Assembly: GCF_001667945.1 (NCBI RefSeq)
Contig: NZ_LZJK01000031.1
Span: 1 to 64,000 of the forward strand
DNA from: Mycolicibacter sinensis
GTDB taxonomy: Bacteria > Actinomycetota > Actinomycetes > Mycobacteriales > Mycobacteriaceae
DNA length: 64,000 nucleotides
Reading direction: 5' to 3'
Under the pieces are notes generated by a model, which saw only the letters and a program-made list of their open reading frames with translations, ran no database searches and was not told the DNA's origin. Positions within the stretch are counted from its first letter, which is position 1. Each line of letters starts with the position of its first letter. The translations under genes and the position numbers were made by a program. Of the stretch, positions 47,075 to 55,423 are shown piece by piece.

Positions 47075-48030
47075 CCCCAGCGCGCCAGCAGCTGCTGCGC
47101 CCCGGCGCACAGCTCGTCGAGCACCACCGCCACCGGACGGCTGTCGCGCAGCATCCCCACGCCCTGGCCCGCATCGACCGGCGCGATGCGCTGATCTTCG
47201 GCGGCGATCCCGGCCGCCAGTTCCGCGCCGGCGTCCCGATCGCCGGCCAGGGCGTCCTCCCGGCCCGCCCAGCGATCGGCGAACTCGTTGCGCAACACCC
47301 GCGACGGGAACCGCGCCGGCCAATCCAGCCGCTGGCCGACGTCGAACACCCGGGTGGTGATGGTGTCGGTGCCGGCCGCCGCGATCAGGGCGCGCCGGGC
47401 GCCGTCGCCGGTCAGCGCCTCCGGGCAGGCCGACAGGCAGGTGCCCAGCCAGGCGCCGGCGGCGCCGGCCGCCAGCACCGCGGCCAGGCTGCGCGCCGAG
47501 GCGATCCCCCCGGCGGCCAACACCGGCAGCGTCACGGCGTCCAGCACGGCATCGAGCAGCGGCAGGGTGGCAAGCCGGGTCTCTCCGTGTCCGCCGCCTT
47601 CGGTGCCGCGGGCCACCAGCAGGTCCAGTCCGGCGTCGGCCGCACGGCGGGCGGTCTCGACGTCATAGACCTGGGTGACGGCGAGGATGCCGGCCGCGTG
47701 GGCGCGCGCCACCCAGGACAAGTCGTCGCCGAAGCTCACCGAGAGCAGCACCGGGCGGGCGGCCAGGGCGGCGTCGAGCAGGTCGGGCTGATCGCGGATC
47801 ACCCAGTCCACCAAGCCGATTCCGAATTTCGCCGGTCCGGCCAGGGCCAGCTCGGTGGCCAGCGCCGCCGCCGTGGCGGTGCTGCCCATCCCGATCATGC
47901 CCAGCCCGCCCGCCGCGGTGACCGCGGCGGCCAGCCGGCCACCTGCCACCCCGCCCATCGGGGCGTTGACGATGGGCACCCGCAGCCCGGCCCGCAGTGA
48001 CCAGGGCGTGCAGAGTCCGGCGGCGGGCAC
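47071..48030 (-). CDS. Nitronate monooxygenase (2-nitropropane dioxygenase family)
   Basis: 319 aa from GTG at 48028-48030, 2 bp after the cupin stop; the longer frame into the cupin gene is rejected. FMN-dependent TIM barrel: APMGGVAGGRLAAAVTAAGG (about 22-41), catalytic His in RGTEGGGHG (about 140-148), and VLAAGGIASARSLAAVLAAGA for phosphate binding. Detoxifies propionate 3-nitronate and similar compounds. Last of a same-strand run with cupin, membrane protein, HTH regulator and FdxA. Confidence 0.92.
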   Translation of the reverse strand: MPAAGLCTPWSLRAGLRVPIVNAPMGGVAGGRLAAAVTAAGGLGMIGMGSTATAAALATELALAGPAKFGIGLVDWVIRDQPDLLDAALAARPVLLSVSFGDDLSWVARAHAAGILAVTQVYDVETARRAADAGLDLLVARGTEGGGHGETRLATLPLLDAVLDAVTLPVLAAGGIASARSLAAVLAAGAAGAWLGTCLSACPEALTGDGARRALIAAAGTDTITTRVFDVGQRLDWPARFPSRVLRNEFADRWAGREDALAGDRDAGAELAAGIAAEDQRIAPVDAGQGVGMLRDSRPVAVVLDELCAGAQQLLARWG

Positions 48031-48032
48031 GC

Positions 48033-48371
48033 TCAGTGCGAGGCGCTCTTGGTGACCGTCAGCAGCACCACCGCGTCCTCCAGGGACTCCAGCGCGTGAC
48101 GGGTACGCGGCAGGGTGACGATCTCCCCGGCCGCGCCTTCCCAGGCGTCGTCGCCGGCGGTCAACCGCACCCGGCCGCGCAGCACCTGCAGGGTCGACTC
48201 CCCCGGGCTGTCGTGTTCGGCCAGCGACTGACCGGCCTGCAGCGCGACCAGCGTCTGACGCAGGTGGTGTACCGAGCCCCCGTAGACGGTGTGCGCCGCG
48301 CGCCCGCTGTGGTGTTGCCGGGCCTCGGCCAGCTTCTCGTCGGCCAACATGGTCAGGGAGGTCGATTCCAT
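48033..48371 (-). CDS. Small single-domain cupin
   Basis: 112 aa. Cupin motifs in QAGQSLAEHDSPGESTLQVLRGRV and GEIVTLPRTRHALESLEDAVVLL. The metal-ligand His/Glu set is partly present (His52, His 91-type). No enzymatic assignment. Begins 42 bp after the membrane-protein stop. Confidence 0.85.
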   Translation of the reverse strand: MESTSLTMLADEKLAEARQHHSGRAAHTVYGGSVHHLRQTLVALQAGQSLAEHDSPGESTLQVLRGRVRLTAGDDAWEGAAGEIVTLPRTRHALESLEDAVVLLTVTKSASH

Positions 48372-48413
48372 CGGTAGTCCTTCTCACTCGTCGGGTCGGT
48401 GTCGGGGTCGGAC

Positions 48414-48839
48414 TCAGCGGGACAGCAACAGAATGCCCAGCGGCACCAGAGCGGCAACCTTGATCAGCTCCAAGCCGACGTAGGCGTAGTGCGCACGGGA
48501 ACGGGGCGCATCCAGTCCGGACAGCACCTGATCGGCGCGGCGGCTCAAACGCGGCCGCACCGCCAGCATCTGGGCGAACAACATGACCACCACGACCCCG
48601 AACGCCGCGACGACCGCGGTGCTGGGGCGCTCGATCGCAAACGTCACCGCGATCGCCGCGGCGAGCACGAACTCGGCGGCATTGAGGGCCCGAAACACCA
48701 ACCGGCCGATCCCGAGGCAGACCGGGATCGTCGCGTTGGGCGCCCGAAACTTCAGCGGTGCTTCCATGAACGAGATCGCGATCACCATGCCCAGCCAGAG
48801 AAAGGTCGCGGCGGTCGCGACGCCGGAGGCGGCGCTCAC
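48414..48839 (-). CDS. Four-helix integral membrane protein
   Basis: 141 aa from GTG at 48837-48839, overlapping the regulator stop (GTGA). Four hydrophobic helices at about 5-25, 45-68, 73-95 and 118-138. It contains MEAPLKFRAPNATIPVCLGIGRLVF between helices 1 and 2. This pattern occurs in small actinobacterial membrane proteins of unknown function. Translationally coupled to the HTH regulator. Confidence 0.8.
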   Translation of the reverse strand: MSAASGVATAATFLWLGMVIAISFMEAPLKFRAPNATIPVCLGIGRLVFRALNAAEFVLAAAIAVTFAIERPSTAVVAAFGVVVVMLFAQMLAVRPRLSRRADQVLSGLDAPRSRAHYAYVGLELIKVAALVPLGILLLSR

Positions 48840-49549
48840 CCGGCAGATCCTTCCAGGCGCAGCGGCGTGGGCTCGTCCACGTTCACCGACTTCAAGTGCG
48901 CCACACACAGATCGGGCTTGGCGAACGAGTCGAGGCGGTCGACGGTGACCGGTGCATCCCAGGCTTCCAGCGCACCTTGCATCAGGCCGAGGTGGATCGG
49001 GCAGACCACCTCCGTCGAGCTCTCAGCCAGCTCGAGGAACGGGCAGTGGCGCAGGCCGAGCTGCTTGTCGCCGGCGGCATCGGGTTCGAGGTGTTCGGGT
49101 TGGAATCCCAACTCGTCGAGCATGTCGACGAGGTGGCCGGTCGACTCGTCGGCGTCGACCGACTCGGTCGGGCGGTTCAGCGGGCGCAGTCGCTGCCCCC
49201 ACGCCCGGCCGGCCGCCAGCGCCTTGCCGCTGGGGTCGGAGTCGGCGGCCAGGCCGATGGCGAGGATCTCGGCGAGCAGCCGGAAGCGACGGGTGCCGCC
49301 CCGGTCCATCTGCCGGATCGCCCGGAACATCAGCGCCGGACGGCCCCGGCCCTTGTGGTCGGGTTCGGTGTGTTCGACGCGGCCTTCTTCGACCAGGGTG
49401 TCCAGGTGGAACCGCACGGTGTTGGGGTGGACTCCCAACTCGTCGGCGATCTGCGCGATGCTCAGCGGCTCGTCTGCGGCCTGCACCAGCCGAAGCACGT
49501 CAAGACGACGTCCTCCAGGTGGCCCGGCCGGTTTGGCGATGTCGCTCAC
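48836..49549 (-). CDS. HTH transcriptional regulator with CPF-type Cys motif (SufR/ArsR-like)
   Basis: 237 aa, GTG start overlapping the fdxA end by 4 bp. The winged HTH (about 15-75) reads ADEPLSIAQIADELGVHPNTVRFHLDTLVEEGRVE. C-terminal RHCPFLELAE, a Cys in EVVCPIHLGLMQG and a Cys in KPDLCVAHL match the pattern of the regulator at 46370-47074. Three conserved Cys next to a ferredoxin gene suggest an Fe-S-binding sensor (inference). Confidence 0.87.
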   Translation of the reverse strand: MSDIAKPAGPPGGRRLDVLRLVQAADEPLSIAQIADELGVHPNTVRFHLDTLVEEGRVEHTEPDHKGRGRPALMFRAIRQMDRGGTRRFRLLAEILAIGLAADSDPSGKALAAGRAWGQRLRPLNRPTESVDADESTGHLVDMLDELGFQPEHLEPDAAGDKQLGLRHCPFLELAESSTEVVCPIHLGLMQGALEAWDAPVTVDRLDSFAKPDLCVAHLKSVNVDEPTPLRLEGSAG

Positions 49550-49890
49550 TCCCCCTGGGGCGGGTAACTGGCCACCAGCGGGGTGTCGACGCCGAGCGCT
49601 CCGACCTTGGCCGCGCCGCCGGGCGAGCCGAGCGCTTCGTCGCGCCCGGGCAGCGCCTCAGTGAAGAACTCCGCGTTGTCGGCCAGGTGGGGTTGCAGCT
49701 CGTCCGGGAGGTCATCCTCGTAGTAGATGGCCTCGACCGGGCATACCGGCTCGCAGGCTCCGCAGTCCACACATTCATCAGGATGGATGTAGAGGGCTCG
49801 CCCGCCTTCGTAGATGCAGTCGACGGGGCACTCCTCCACGCAGGCCCGGTCCATCACGTCAACGCACGGCTTCCCGATCACATATGCCAT
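49546..49890 (-). CDS. fdxA: 7Fe-type ferredoxin FdxA
   Basis: 114 aa (MAYVIGKPCVDVMDRACVEECPVDCIY), matching mycobacterial FdxA along its length including the C-terminal GSPGGAAKVGALGVDTPLVA. Cys pattern: C9, C17, C21, C25 and the CxxCxxxC-type CVDCGACEPVCPVEAIYY. Small electron carrier, one [3Fe-4S] and one [4Fe-4S] cluster. In M. tuberculosis fdxA belongs to the DosR regulon; I saw no DosR box upstream here. First gene of an operon with the Cys-type regulator. Confidence 0.94.
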   Translation of the reverse strand: MAYVIGKPCVDVMDRACVEECPVDCIYEGGRALYIHPDECVDCGACEPVCPVEAIYYEDDLPDELQPHLADNAEFFTEALPGRDEALGSPGGAAKVGALGVDTPLVASYPPQGE

Positions 49891-49900
49891 GGGCGTGAAG

Positions 49901-49924
49901 TTTACACAAGGAATTTTGTAGAAA
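49901..49924. promoter_or_regulatory. Imperfect inverted repeat in the fdxA promoter region
   Basis: TTTACACAA (49901-49909) and TTGTAGAAA (49916-49924) match as inverted arms at 7 of 9 positions with a 6-bp spacer. The tract is AT-rich and begins 10 bp upstream of the fdxA start. It may be the site of the co-transcribed HTH regulator. The remaining gap to 50092 shows nothing recognisable. Confidence 0.35.
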
Positions 49925-50092
49925 CTAGAAGGGCGGACTTAAATGGCGGGGGGCGTCATCCGCCCATCACCGCCTGCTGGTCGCGATCCGCTGGGCGCGA
50001 CGAAACCCGTTGTGCCCCAGCATGACTGGACGGCTACCTCGCCGACGTACGGCGGGCGATCGGCCGCGGCGCCGCGGTGCGCACGGTGCCGC

Positions 50093-51754
50093 TCAGACCG
50101 TTTGCGCCGCGGTCGCCTGCGCCTTGGCCCAGCGGTAGTCGGCCTTGCCGGAGGGCGAGCGCTGCACCCGCTCGCAGAACACCACGTCCTTGGGCAGCTT
50201 GTAGCGCGCGACGTAGCGGGCCGCCTCGGTGACGATGTCCTCGGCGTCGGCCTCGGCGCCGTCGGCCAGTTGCACCACGGCGACGACCTCGTGGCCCCAC
50301 CGCGGGCTGGGCCGGCCCACCACGACGACGTCGTAGACGGCGGGATGGTGGGCGACCGCGGCCTCGACCTCCTCGGCGAAGATCTTCTCGCCGCCGGAGT
50401 TGATCGTCACCGAGTCGCGCCCGAGCAACTCGATGCCGCCGTCGGCATCCCAGCGGGCCCGATCACCGGGGACCGAATGCCGGATGCCTTCGATGACCGG
50501 GAAGGTGCGTGCGCTCTTCTCCGGGTCGCCCAGGTATCCCAGCGGCACATAGCCCTGCTGGGCCAGCCAGCCGATCTCGTCGTCGCCGGGCCGCAGGATG
50601 CGGGTCATGTCCTCACTGACCACGACCGCGCCCGGGTTCGGGGTGAAGCGGCCGGTGGAGGCCTGGCCGCGGCTGGTGGTCTGACCCATCTGCGCGCCGG
50701 TCTCCGAGGAGCCGCCGGCGTCCAGGATCGACAGGTGCGGCAACAGGTCCAAGATCCGTTGCTTGAGCGGGACGGTCAGCGGAGCACCACCGCTGGCCAG
50801 CACGAACAGGCCCGACAGGTCGTAATCTCCGGCCGCGGCGCTTTCCAAGGCGTCGGCGAGCGGGCGGGCGAAGGCGTCGCCGACGATCGACAGCGAAACG
50901 ACGCGCTCCCTGGCCGCCAGTTCCCAGGTCGCCGCCGGGTCGAACCGGTCGGTGGTCGCCGACATCACGAACGGGCGCCCGCCCAGCACCGTGATGAACG
51001 CAGCCCACTGGGCGGCGCCGTGCATCAGCGGCGCCACGGTCATCGAACCCGGGCCGCCGGCGCGGGTACGTTCGACGATCTCCGCCAGGCTGGTGGGAAC
51101 GGTGCCGGTGCCGAACTCCCGGCCGCCCATCGCGTTGATGAAGATGTCGTGCTGGCGCCACAGCACGCCCTTGGGCATGCCGGTGGTGCCGCCGGTGTAG
51201 AGCAGGTACAGGTCGTCCGGGGACAGCGGCAGGTTCAGCGGTTCACCGGAGGTGCTCGCCAGCAACTCCTCATAGTGCAGCGCGCCGGGCAGCGGTGCGT
51301 TGCCGGAGTCGTCGTCGACGTGGAGCAGCAGCATCGCCGGCAGCCGGTCGCCGGCGTGCTGCAGCGCTTCGGCCAGGGTGGGGGCAAAGCGCGCGTGGTA
51401 CATGATCGCCTCGGCGGAGGCGTCGGCCAGCAGGTAGACCAGCTCGTCGGCCACGTAGCGGTAGTTGACGTTGAACGGGGCGACGCGGGCCTGGTAGGCG
51501 CCCAGCATGCCTTCCAGGTATTCGTTGCCGTTGGCCAGATACAGCGCAAGATGGCTCTGACCGGAGTCGTGGGGGGCCAGCTCGGAGCGCTCCCGGCGCG
51601 CGCCCAGGCCCCGCTCGTGCAGTGCCCGGGCCAACCGGCGGGTGCGGTCGTCGATCTGGGCATAGGTGAACCGCCGGTCGCCGAAGACCACGCAATCGCG
51701 GTCCGGGATGGCCGAGGCCACCGCCGAGAACACCTGGGCGAGGTTGAATTCCAC
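50093..51754 (-). CDS. Fatty-acyl-CoA ligase (FadD family)
   Basis: 553 aa from GTG at 51752-51754, with GAGGAG 5 bp upstream. Adenylate-forming enzyme: P-loop LLYTGGTTGMPKGVLW (about 175-190), MTVAPLMHGAAQW, SSETGA, and the C-terminal SINSGGEK-like TINSGGEKIFAEEVEAAV and GKADYRWAK with the catalytic Lys. Most like the FadD19-type sterol/branched-acid ligases by memory, but the substrate is not certain. Lone gene between fdxA and dedA. Confidence 0.92.
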   Translation of the reverse strand: MEFNLAQVFSAVASAIPDRDCVVFGDRRFTYAQIDDRTRRLARALHERGLGARRERSELAPHDSGQSHLALYLANGNEYLEGMLGAYQARVAPFNVNYRYVADELVYLLADASAEAIMYHARFAPTLAEALQHAGDRLPAMLLLHVDDDSGNAPLPGALHYEELLASTSGEPLNLPLSPDDLYLLYTGGTTGMPKGVLWRQHDIFINAMGGREFGTGTVPTSLAEIVERTRAGGPGSMTVAPLMHGAAQWAAFITVLGGRPFVMSATTDRFDPAATWELAARERVVSLSIVGDAFARPLADALESAAAGDYDLSGLFVLASGGAPLTVPLKQRILDLLPHLSILDAGGSSETGAQMGQTTSRGQASTGRFTPNPGAVVVSEDMTRILRPGDDEIGWLAQQGYVPLGYLGDPEKSARTFPVIEGIRHSVPGDRARWDADGGIELLGRDSVTINSGGEKIFAEEVEAAVAHHPAVYDVVVVGRPSPRWGHEVVAVVQLADGAEADAEDIVTEAARYVARYKLPKDVVFCERVQRSPSGKADYRWAKAQATAAQTV

Positions 51755-51870
51755 TGCCGCTCCTCGATCCGACCACCGCATGGGCCCGGATAACGCTACA
51801 AGGTGACGCATATTGGCCCGCCGACGGTGCGGGCAGGCGCATCCGGTCAGCGTCAGGCATGCTTGGCCGC

Positions 51871-52536
51871 ATGTCGGTGGATGTCCTACTGCAGTCGATC
51901 CCGCCCCTGGCGGTCTATTTGCTCGTCGGCGGGGTGATCGGGATCGAGAGCCTGGGCATCCCGTTGCCCGGCGAAGTCATGCTGGTCGGAGCCGCGCTGC
52001 TGTCGTCGCGCCACGACCTGGCGGTGGACCCGGCCGGGGTTGCGGTGGCGGCCGTGGTCGGTGCGGTGATCGGCGACTCGATCGGATATTCGATCGGGCG
52101 GCGCTTCGGCATGCCGCTCTTCGATCGTCTGGGCCGGCGGTTCCCCAGCCATTTCGGTCCCGGCCACGTCGCCTACGCGGAACGGTTGTTCGCCCGCTGG
52201 GGCACCAGTGCGGTGTTCTTCGGCCGGTTCATCGCGCTGCTGCGCATCCTGGCCGGGCCGCTGGCCGGGGCGTTGAAGATGCGCTACTCACATTTCCTTG
52301 TCGCCAATGTGACCGGCGCGATCTGCTGGGCCGGCGGGACCACGGCCCTGGTGTACTACGCCGGGATGGCCGCTGAGCACTGGTTGTCCCGGTTCTCCTG
52401 GGTCGCGTTGCTGGTCGCGGTGCTCGCTGGTGTCATCGGCACCATCGCGCTGCGGGGGCGCATCGGTGCGCAGATCGCCGAGCTGGAAGCGCAGCATCAC
52501 CACGAGGCCGAGGCCGTTCAAGAAGTCGCCGACTAG
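51871..52536 (+). CDS. dedA: DedA family membrane protein
   Basis: 221 aa from ATG at 51871 (MSVDVLLQSIPPLAVYLLVGG); an ATG four codons earlier is possible. SNARE-associated/DedA fold: ESLGIPLPGEVMLVGAALLSS and GAVIGDSIGYSIGRRFG, FFGRFIALLRILAGPLAG. Several membrane helices. DedA proteins are undecaprenyl-phosphate or lipid flippases. Corresponds to Rv2637. Orthologous position just left of the tRNA/phiRv2 locus. Confidence 0.93.
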   Translation: MSVDVLLQSIPPLAVYLLVGGVIGIESLGIPLPGEVMLVGAALLSSRHDLAVDPAGVAVAAVVGAVIGDSIGYSIGRRFGMPLFDRLGRRFPSHFGPGHVAYAERLFARWGTSAVFFGRFIALLRILAGPLAGALKMRYSHFLVANVTGAICWAGGTTALVYYAGMAAEHWLSRFSWVALLVAVLAGVIGTIALRGRIGAQIAELEAQHHHEAEAVQEVAD

Positions 52537-52623
52537 GGGTTGTCGCCGCGCCGTCGGCGGAGCATGGTGGAGGGGGACCGGCGGCGCCGCCGGGGCGTCG
52601 CCACCGATCACCCGGAGGCCGTC

Positions 52624-53244
52624 ATGTTCGCGCGCGCAACCACCATTCACGCCCATCCTTCCTTCCTTGATGAGGGGATCACCCATGTCCGCAGTGTGGT
52701 GATGCCGACCCTGGCCGACCAGGACGGCTGCGCGGGAATGTCCATGCTGGTCGACCGCGACGCCGGCCGGTGCATCATCACCTCCTCATGGCTGGACGAG
52801 GACACCCTGCGCGGCAGCGAGGACAGCGCCCAGCAGCTGTGCGACCGCGCCAGGGAGATCTTCCACGCCACCGCCGAGATCACCCGTTGGGAGATCGCCG
52901 CGGCACGCCGTGATCACCGGTCCCGCCGCCACGCCGGCGTGCGGGTCACCTGGCTGCGGACCGATCCGGCCCGGTGCGAGCGGATGATCGACACCTACAA
53001 ACTGGCGCTGATGCCCGAGATGGCCGACCTCGACGGCTTCTGCAGCACCACTTTGCTGGTGGACCGGCCCTCGGGGCGGGCGGTGTCCTCGATCAGCTTC
53101 GACGACCGCGCGGCGATGGTGGCCAGCCGCAGCGGGGAGCAGGCGATCTGGGCCAAAGCCGTCAACGACGCCGGCGCCGAGGTGCTCGAGGTCGCCGAGT
53201 TCGACCTGGCGATCGCGCACTTGAACGTGCCGGAGATGGTGTAG
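52624..53244 (+). CDS. Protein with two ABM-like (dimeric alpha/beta barrel) halves
   Basis: 206 aa from ATG at 52624. Two similar halves: about 1-95 (VVMPTLADQDGCAGMSMLVDRDAG) and about 110-206 (LMPEMADLDGFCSTTLLVDRPSG). Both carry the pattern L-x-D-G-x-C/x-x-x-LLVDR. This resembles antibiotic-biosynthesis-monooxygenase-like folds fused in tandem. Function unknown. The frame extends upstream to 52540 but without a start signal. Confidence 0.8.
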   Translation: MFARATTIHAHPSFLDEGITHVRSVVMPTLADQDGCAGMSMLVDRDAGRCIITSSWLDEDTLRGSEDSAQQLCDRAREIFHATAEITRWEIAAARRDHRSRRHAGVRVTWLRTDPARCERMIDTYKLALMPEMADLDGFCSTTLLVDRPSGRAVSSISFDDRAAMVASRSGEQAIWAKAVNDAGAEVLEVAEFDLAIAHLNVPEMV

Positions 53245-53326
53245 CCCTTCGTCAGCCGTAGTAGGGGTGGCCGCACGCTAATCTTTGGTCGCGGCGCGGT
53301 GCCGCCTTTGCTAGGAGGTCTCACCC

Positions 53327-54094
53327 ATGCGGTCTTTCAGCGTGGCCGTGGTCGTGACGGTTGGCGCCATGTTCGGTTGCGTGCCCGTGGCTGTGGCGGC
53401 CCCGAAGGATTACTGCGCCGAGCTCCAAGGTGGCAATACCGGCCGCACCTGTGAGATCCAGCTCTCCGAACCCGGCTACCGCGTCGACATCAGCATTCCG
53501 CTGAACTACCCCGACCAGAAGCCGGTCGCCGAGTACGTCGCCCAGACCCGCGAGGCGTTCCTCAACGCGGCCAAGTCCGGCGCGCCTCGCAGCACGCCGT
53601 ACGAGTTGAGCATCAAGCCGACGGAATACGGCTCGTCGATTCCCCCGCGCGGCACCCAAGCGGTGGTGTTCACGGTGAACCAGAACGTCGGCGGGGCCCA
53701 GCCCCAGACCACGTACAAGGCGTTCAACTGGGACCAGACCTACCGCAAGGCGATCACCTACGCGGCCGCCCCGGACGACAAAGAACATGCGCCGTTGTGG
53801 CAGGTGGACGATCCGCTGAAGACCGTCGCCCCGATCGTCCAGGCGGAGCTGCAGCAGCAGTTGGCACCGTCGCCCGCACAACCGGAACAGTCGACGACGA
53901 CCACGTCCACCACGGCGCCACCACCGTTGCCGTTCGCGCAAGCCGCGCTGTACGACCCGGCCAACTACCAGAATTTCGCGGTGGTCAACGACGGGGTGAT
54001 TTTCTTTTTCGACCAGGGCGTGTTGTTGCCCGCCTCGGCCGGGGCCGTACATGTGCTGGTGCCCCGGTCGGCGATCGACCCGATGATCGCCTGA
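53327..54094 (+). CDS. mpt64: Secreted immunogenic protein MPT64 homologue
   Basis: 255 aa with AGGAGG upstream. Signal peptide (1-25, ending AVAAP), then APKDYCAELQGGNTGRTCEIQ, TREAFLNAAKSG, IPPRGTQAVVFTVNQNVGG, TTYKAFNWDQTYRKAITY and NYQNFAVVNDGVIFFF, following MPT64 (Rv1980c) nearly throughout. A Pro/Thr-rich stretch at 181-203 is inserted relative to the M. tuberculosis protein as I remember it. Function is unknown; the protein is secreted and a major antigen in tuberculosis complex species. Confidence 0.93.
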   Translation: MRSFSVAVVVTVGAMFGCVPVAVAAPKDYCAELQGGNTGRTCEIQLSEPGYRVDISIPLNYPDQKPVAEYVAQTREAFLNAAKSGAPRSTPYELSIKPTEYGSSIPPRGTQAVVFTVNQNVGGAQPQTTYKAFNWDQTYRKAITYAAAPDDKEHAPLWQVDDPLKTVAPIVQAELQQQLAPSPAQPEQSTTTTSTTAPPPLPFAQAALYDPANYQNFAVVNDGVIFFFDQGVLLPASAGAVHVLVPRSAIDPMIA

Positions 54095-54293
54095 GACCTG
54101 CGCAGTGCGAGTGATCCGGGCCGGCGAGATCTGTCGCGGCGGCCCGGTGATCCAGGTTGGCAGTGGGCCGAGCGAGCGATCCCAATCCGGTCGCTCCGGC
54201 GAACGCATACCGCACCGCCAGAAACGACGTTCGATTCGCGACCCGGGCCTTGACGTGTCAGATCCCGGCCGGGGTGGGTCGCCTGAAACAGAA

Positions 54294-54317
54294 AAACCAC
54301 CTGCCGTGAGGTGGTTT
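54294..54317 (-). terminator. Rho-independent terminator downstream of tRNA-Val(CAC)
   Basis: AAACCACC (54294-54301) and GGTGGTTT (54310-54317) form a perfect 8-bp stem with an 8-nt loop. On the minus strand a T5 run (complement of 54292-54296) follows. It lies just 3' of the tRNA on that strand. Could also end mpt64 transcription. Confidence 0.75.
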
Positions 54318-54322
54318 CCTTG

Positions 54323-54394
54323 TGGTCCCGGCTGGGATCGAACCAGCGACCTTCCGCGTGTGAGGCGGACGCTCTCCCCCTGAGCTACGAGACC
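54323..54394 (-). tRNA. tRNA-Val (CAC)
   Basis: 72 nt from GGTCTCGTAGCTCAG to GGTTCGATCCCAGCCGGGAC plus discriminator A. Acceptor stem GGTCTCG/CGGGACC pairs with one G-U. Anticodon loop CTCACAC gives CAC. No encoded CCA follows directly in the sense expected. Confidence 0.95.
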
Positions 54395-54486
54395 GGATGA
54401 ACGAGGACGAACACTAGCACGCCCGGTCCCCGGCGCCCCAACGCGCAGGCCGATTTTCGCCCGACTCGCCGAGCTGACAGGCCAAG

Positions 54487-54516
54487 TTGTGTTGTCTCAC
54501 ATCATTGGACTAATGT
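54487..54516 (+). promoter_or_regulatory. Promoter candidate for the tRNA-Gly/Cys/Val cluster
   Basis: TTGTGT (54487-54492) and TAATGT (54511-54516) with 18-bp spacing resemble a SigA-type promoter. The first tRNA starts 38 bp downstream of the -10. Elsewhere in 54396-54553 nothing else was recognised. Confidence 0.4.
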
Positions 54517-54553
54517 TCTGCTTCGCGACGGGCGACGATCTCGCTCGTGGCAC

Positions 54554-54626
54554 GCGGATGTAGCGCAGTTGGTAGCGCATCACCTTGCCAAGGTGAGGGT
54601 CGCGGGTTCGAATCCCGTCATCCGCT
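54554..54626 (+). tRNA. tRNA-Gly (GCC)
   Basis: 73 nt starting GCGGATGTAGCGCAGTTGG and ending CATCCGC plus T. The anticodon loop TTGCCAA gives GCC. Acceptor stem GCGGATG/CATCCGC is perfect, and GGTTCGAATCC is the T loop. Confidence 0.97.
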
Positions 54627-54656
54627 CGAGGGTGTCAAGTGGCATCAACCCCTTGC

Positions 54657-54727
54657 GGTGGAGTGGCCGAGTGGTGAGGCAACGGCCTGCAAAGCCGTGC
54701 ACACGGGTTCGATTCCCGTCTCCACCT
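54657..54727 (+). tRNA. tRNA-Cys (GCA)
   Basis: 71 nt beginning GGTGGAGTGGCCGAG and ending CTCCACC plus the discriminator T typical of Cys. The anticodon loop CTGCAAA gives GCA. Acceptor stem perfect. Confidence 0.97.
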
Positions 54728-54744
54728 CCGTTCCTTGGCTCTAA

Positions 54745-54819
54745 GCGCGGTTAGCTCAGCGGGAGAGCGCTTCCCTGACACGGAAGAGGTCGCTGGTTCA
54801 ATCCCAGTACCGCGCACCA
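54745..54819 (+). tRNA. tRNA-Val (GAC), attachment tRNA of the phage-like element
   Basis: 72 nt body from GCGCGGTTAGCTCAG to ACCGCGC plus discriminator A, then an encoded CCA to 54819. The anticodon loop CTGACAC gives GAC. Acceptor stem perfect. The phage-like element begins right after its 3' end. phiRv2 of M. tuberculosis sits in a tRNA-Val gene as well (established knowledge). Confidence 0.97.
54777..54819 (+). other. Probable attL: 3' part of tRNA-Val(GAC)
   Basis: Tyrosine-integrase elements commonly recombine within a tRNA 3' half, keeping the gene intact. The element's first gene begins 95 bp downstream and the integrase lies at the far end. The matching attR copy would be beyond the right edge, so core boundaries are inference. 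Confidence 0.5.
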
Positions 54820-54913
54820 CGTTCGACGCAGGTCAACCCGCCTAATCGGCGGCACGGCCAGCACGCGGGACCTGAATAGGACCTGACCCGGTGGCAACCC
54901 GATAGGGGCCACC

Positions 54914-55423
54914 ATGACCGACCACCCGGTCGACTCCACATTCCACCGCTGCTGCCGCAGCATCGGTGGCCACGGCCGCGACTGCCCGCACGGGCCAGCC
55001 GCGATCTTCGCCGCCGCCGAACGTGAGCGGGCCAGCGCACCGGCCGCCGAGGCCGACCACGACGTGACCGTGGGCGCCGCCACCGCCAACGGCCGCGGCT
55101 ACCGCGCCGCCTGCCGCACCTGCGGCTGGACCAGCCCCGGCCAGTTCGCCGAGGACACCGCCCGCCGGCTCGCCGCCGAGCACTACCTCGCGGCCGACAA
55201 CAGCGACGACAGCGCCGAGCTGGCCGCCGCGATGGACCGGCACCCCGCCGGCCGCGCCCGCCGCCACGAGGCAGTCATCACCGCCGCCGGCGGGCAACTG
55301 CACGCCGGCTGCTCGGGCTGCGGATGGACATTCACAGGCCCCATCGGCCGCGAGGTCGTCACCGAGGCCGCCGGCCACGTCGAGGCCGCCCAGGTGCTCG
55401 GCAGCCTGGGGGTGACCCGATGA
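54914..55423 (+). CDS. Element-encoded protein with two Cys-x-x-Cys-Gly-Trp modules
   Basis: 169 aa. Two related zinc-ribbon-like motifs: AACRTCGWTSPGQF (about 54-67) and AGCSGCGWTFTGP (about 134-146). Each is followed by an alanine-rich helix containing a His (AEHYLAAD, AGHVEAAQ). A third cluster, HRCCRSIGGHGRDC, is near the N-terminus. Small multi-zinc-finger proteins are common in mycobacteriophages and satellites; function unknown. Start of a four-gene plus-strand chain. Confidence 0.7.
   Translation: MTDHPVDSTFHRCCRSIGGHGRDCPHGPAAIFAAAERERASAPAAEADHDVTVGAATANGRGYRAACRTCGWTSPGQFAEDTARRLAAEHYLAADNSDDSAELAAAMDRHPAGRARRHEAVITAAGGQLHAGCSGCGWTFTGPIGREVVTEAAGHVEAAQVLGSLGVTR

Noticed and set aside
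49891-50000. DosR box upstream of fdxA
   Set aside because: No GGGACT-like palindrome; only the AT-rich imperfect repeat is present.
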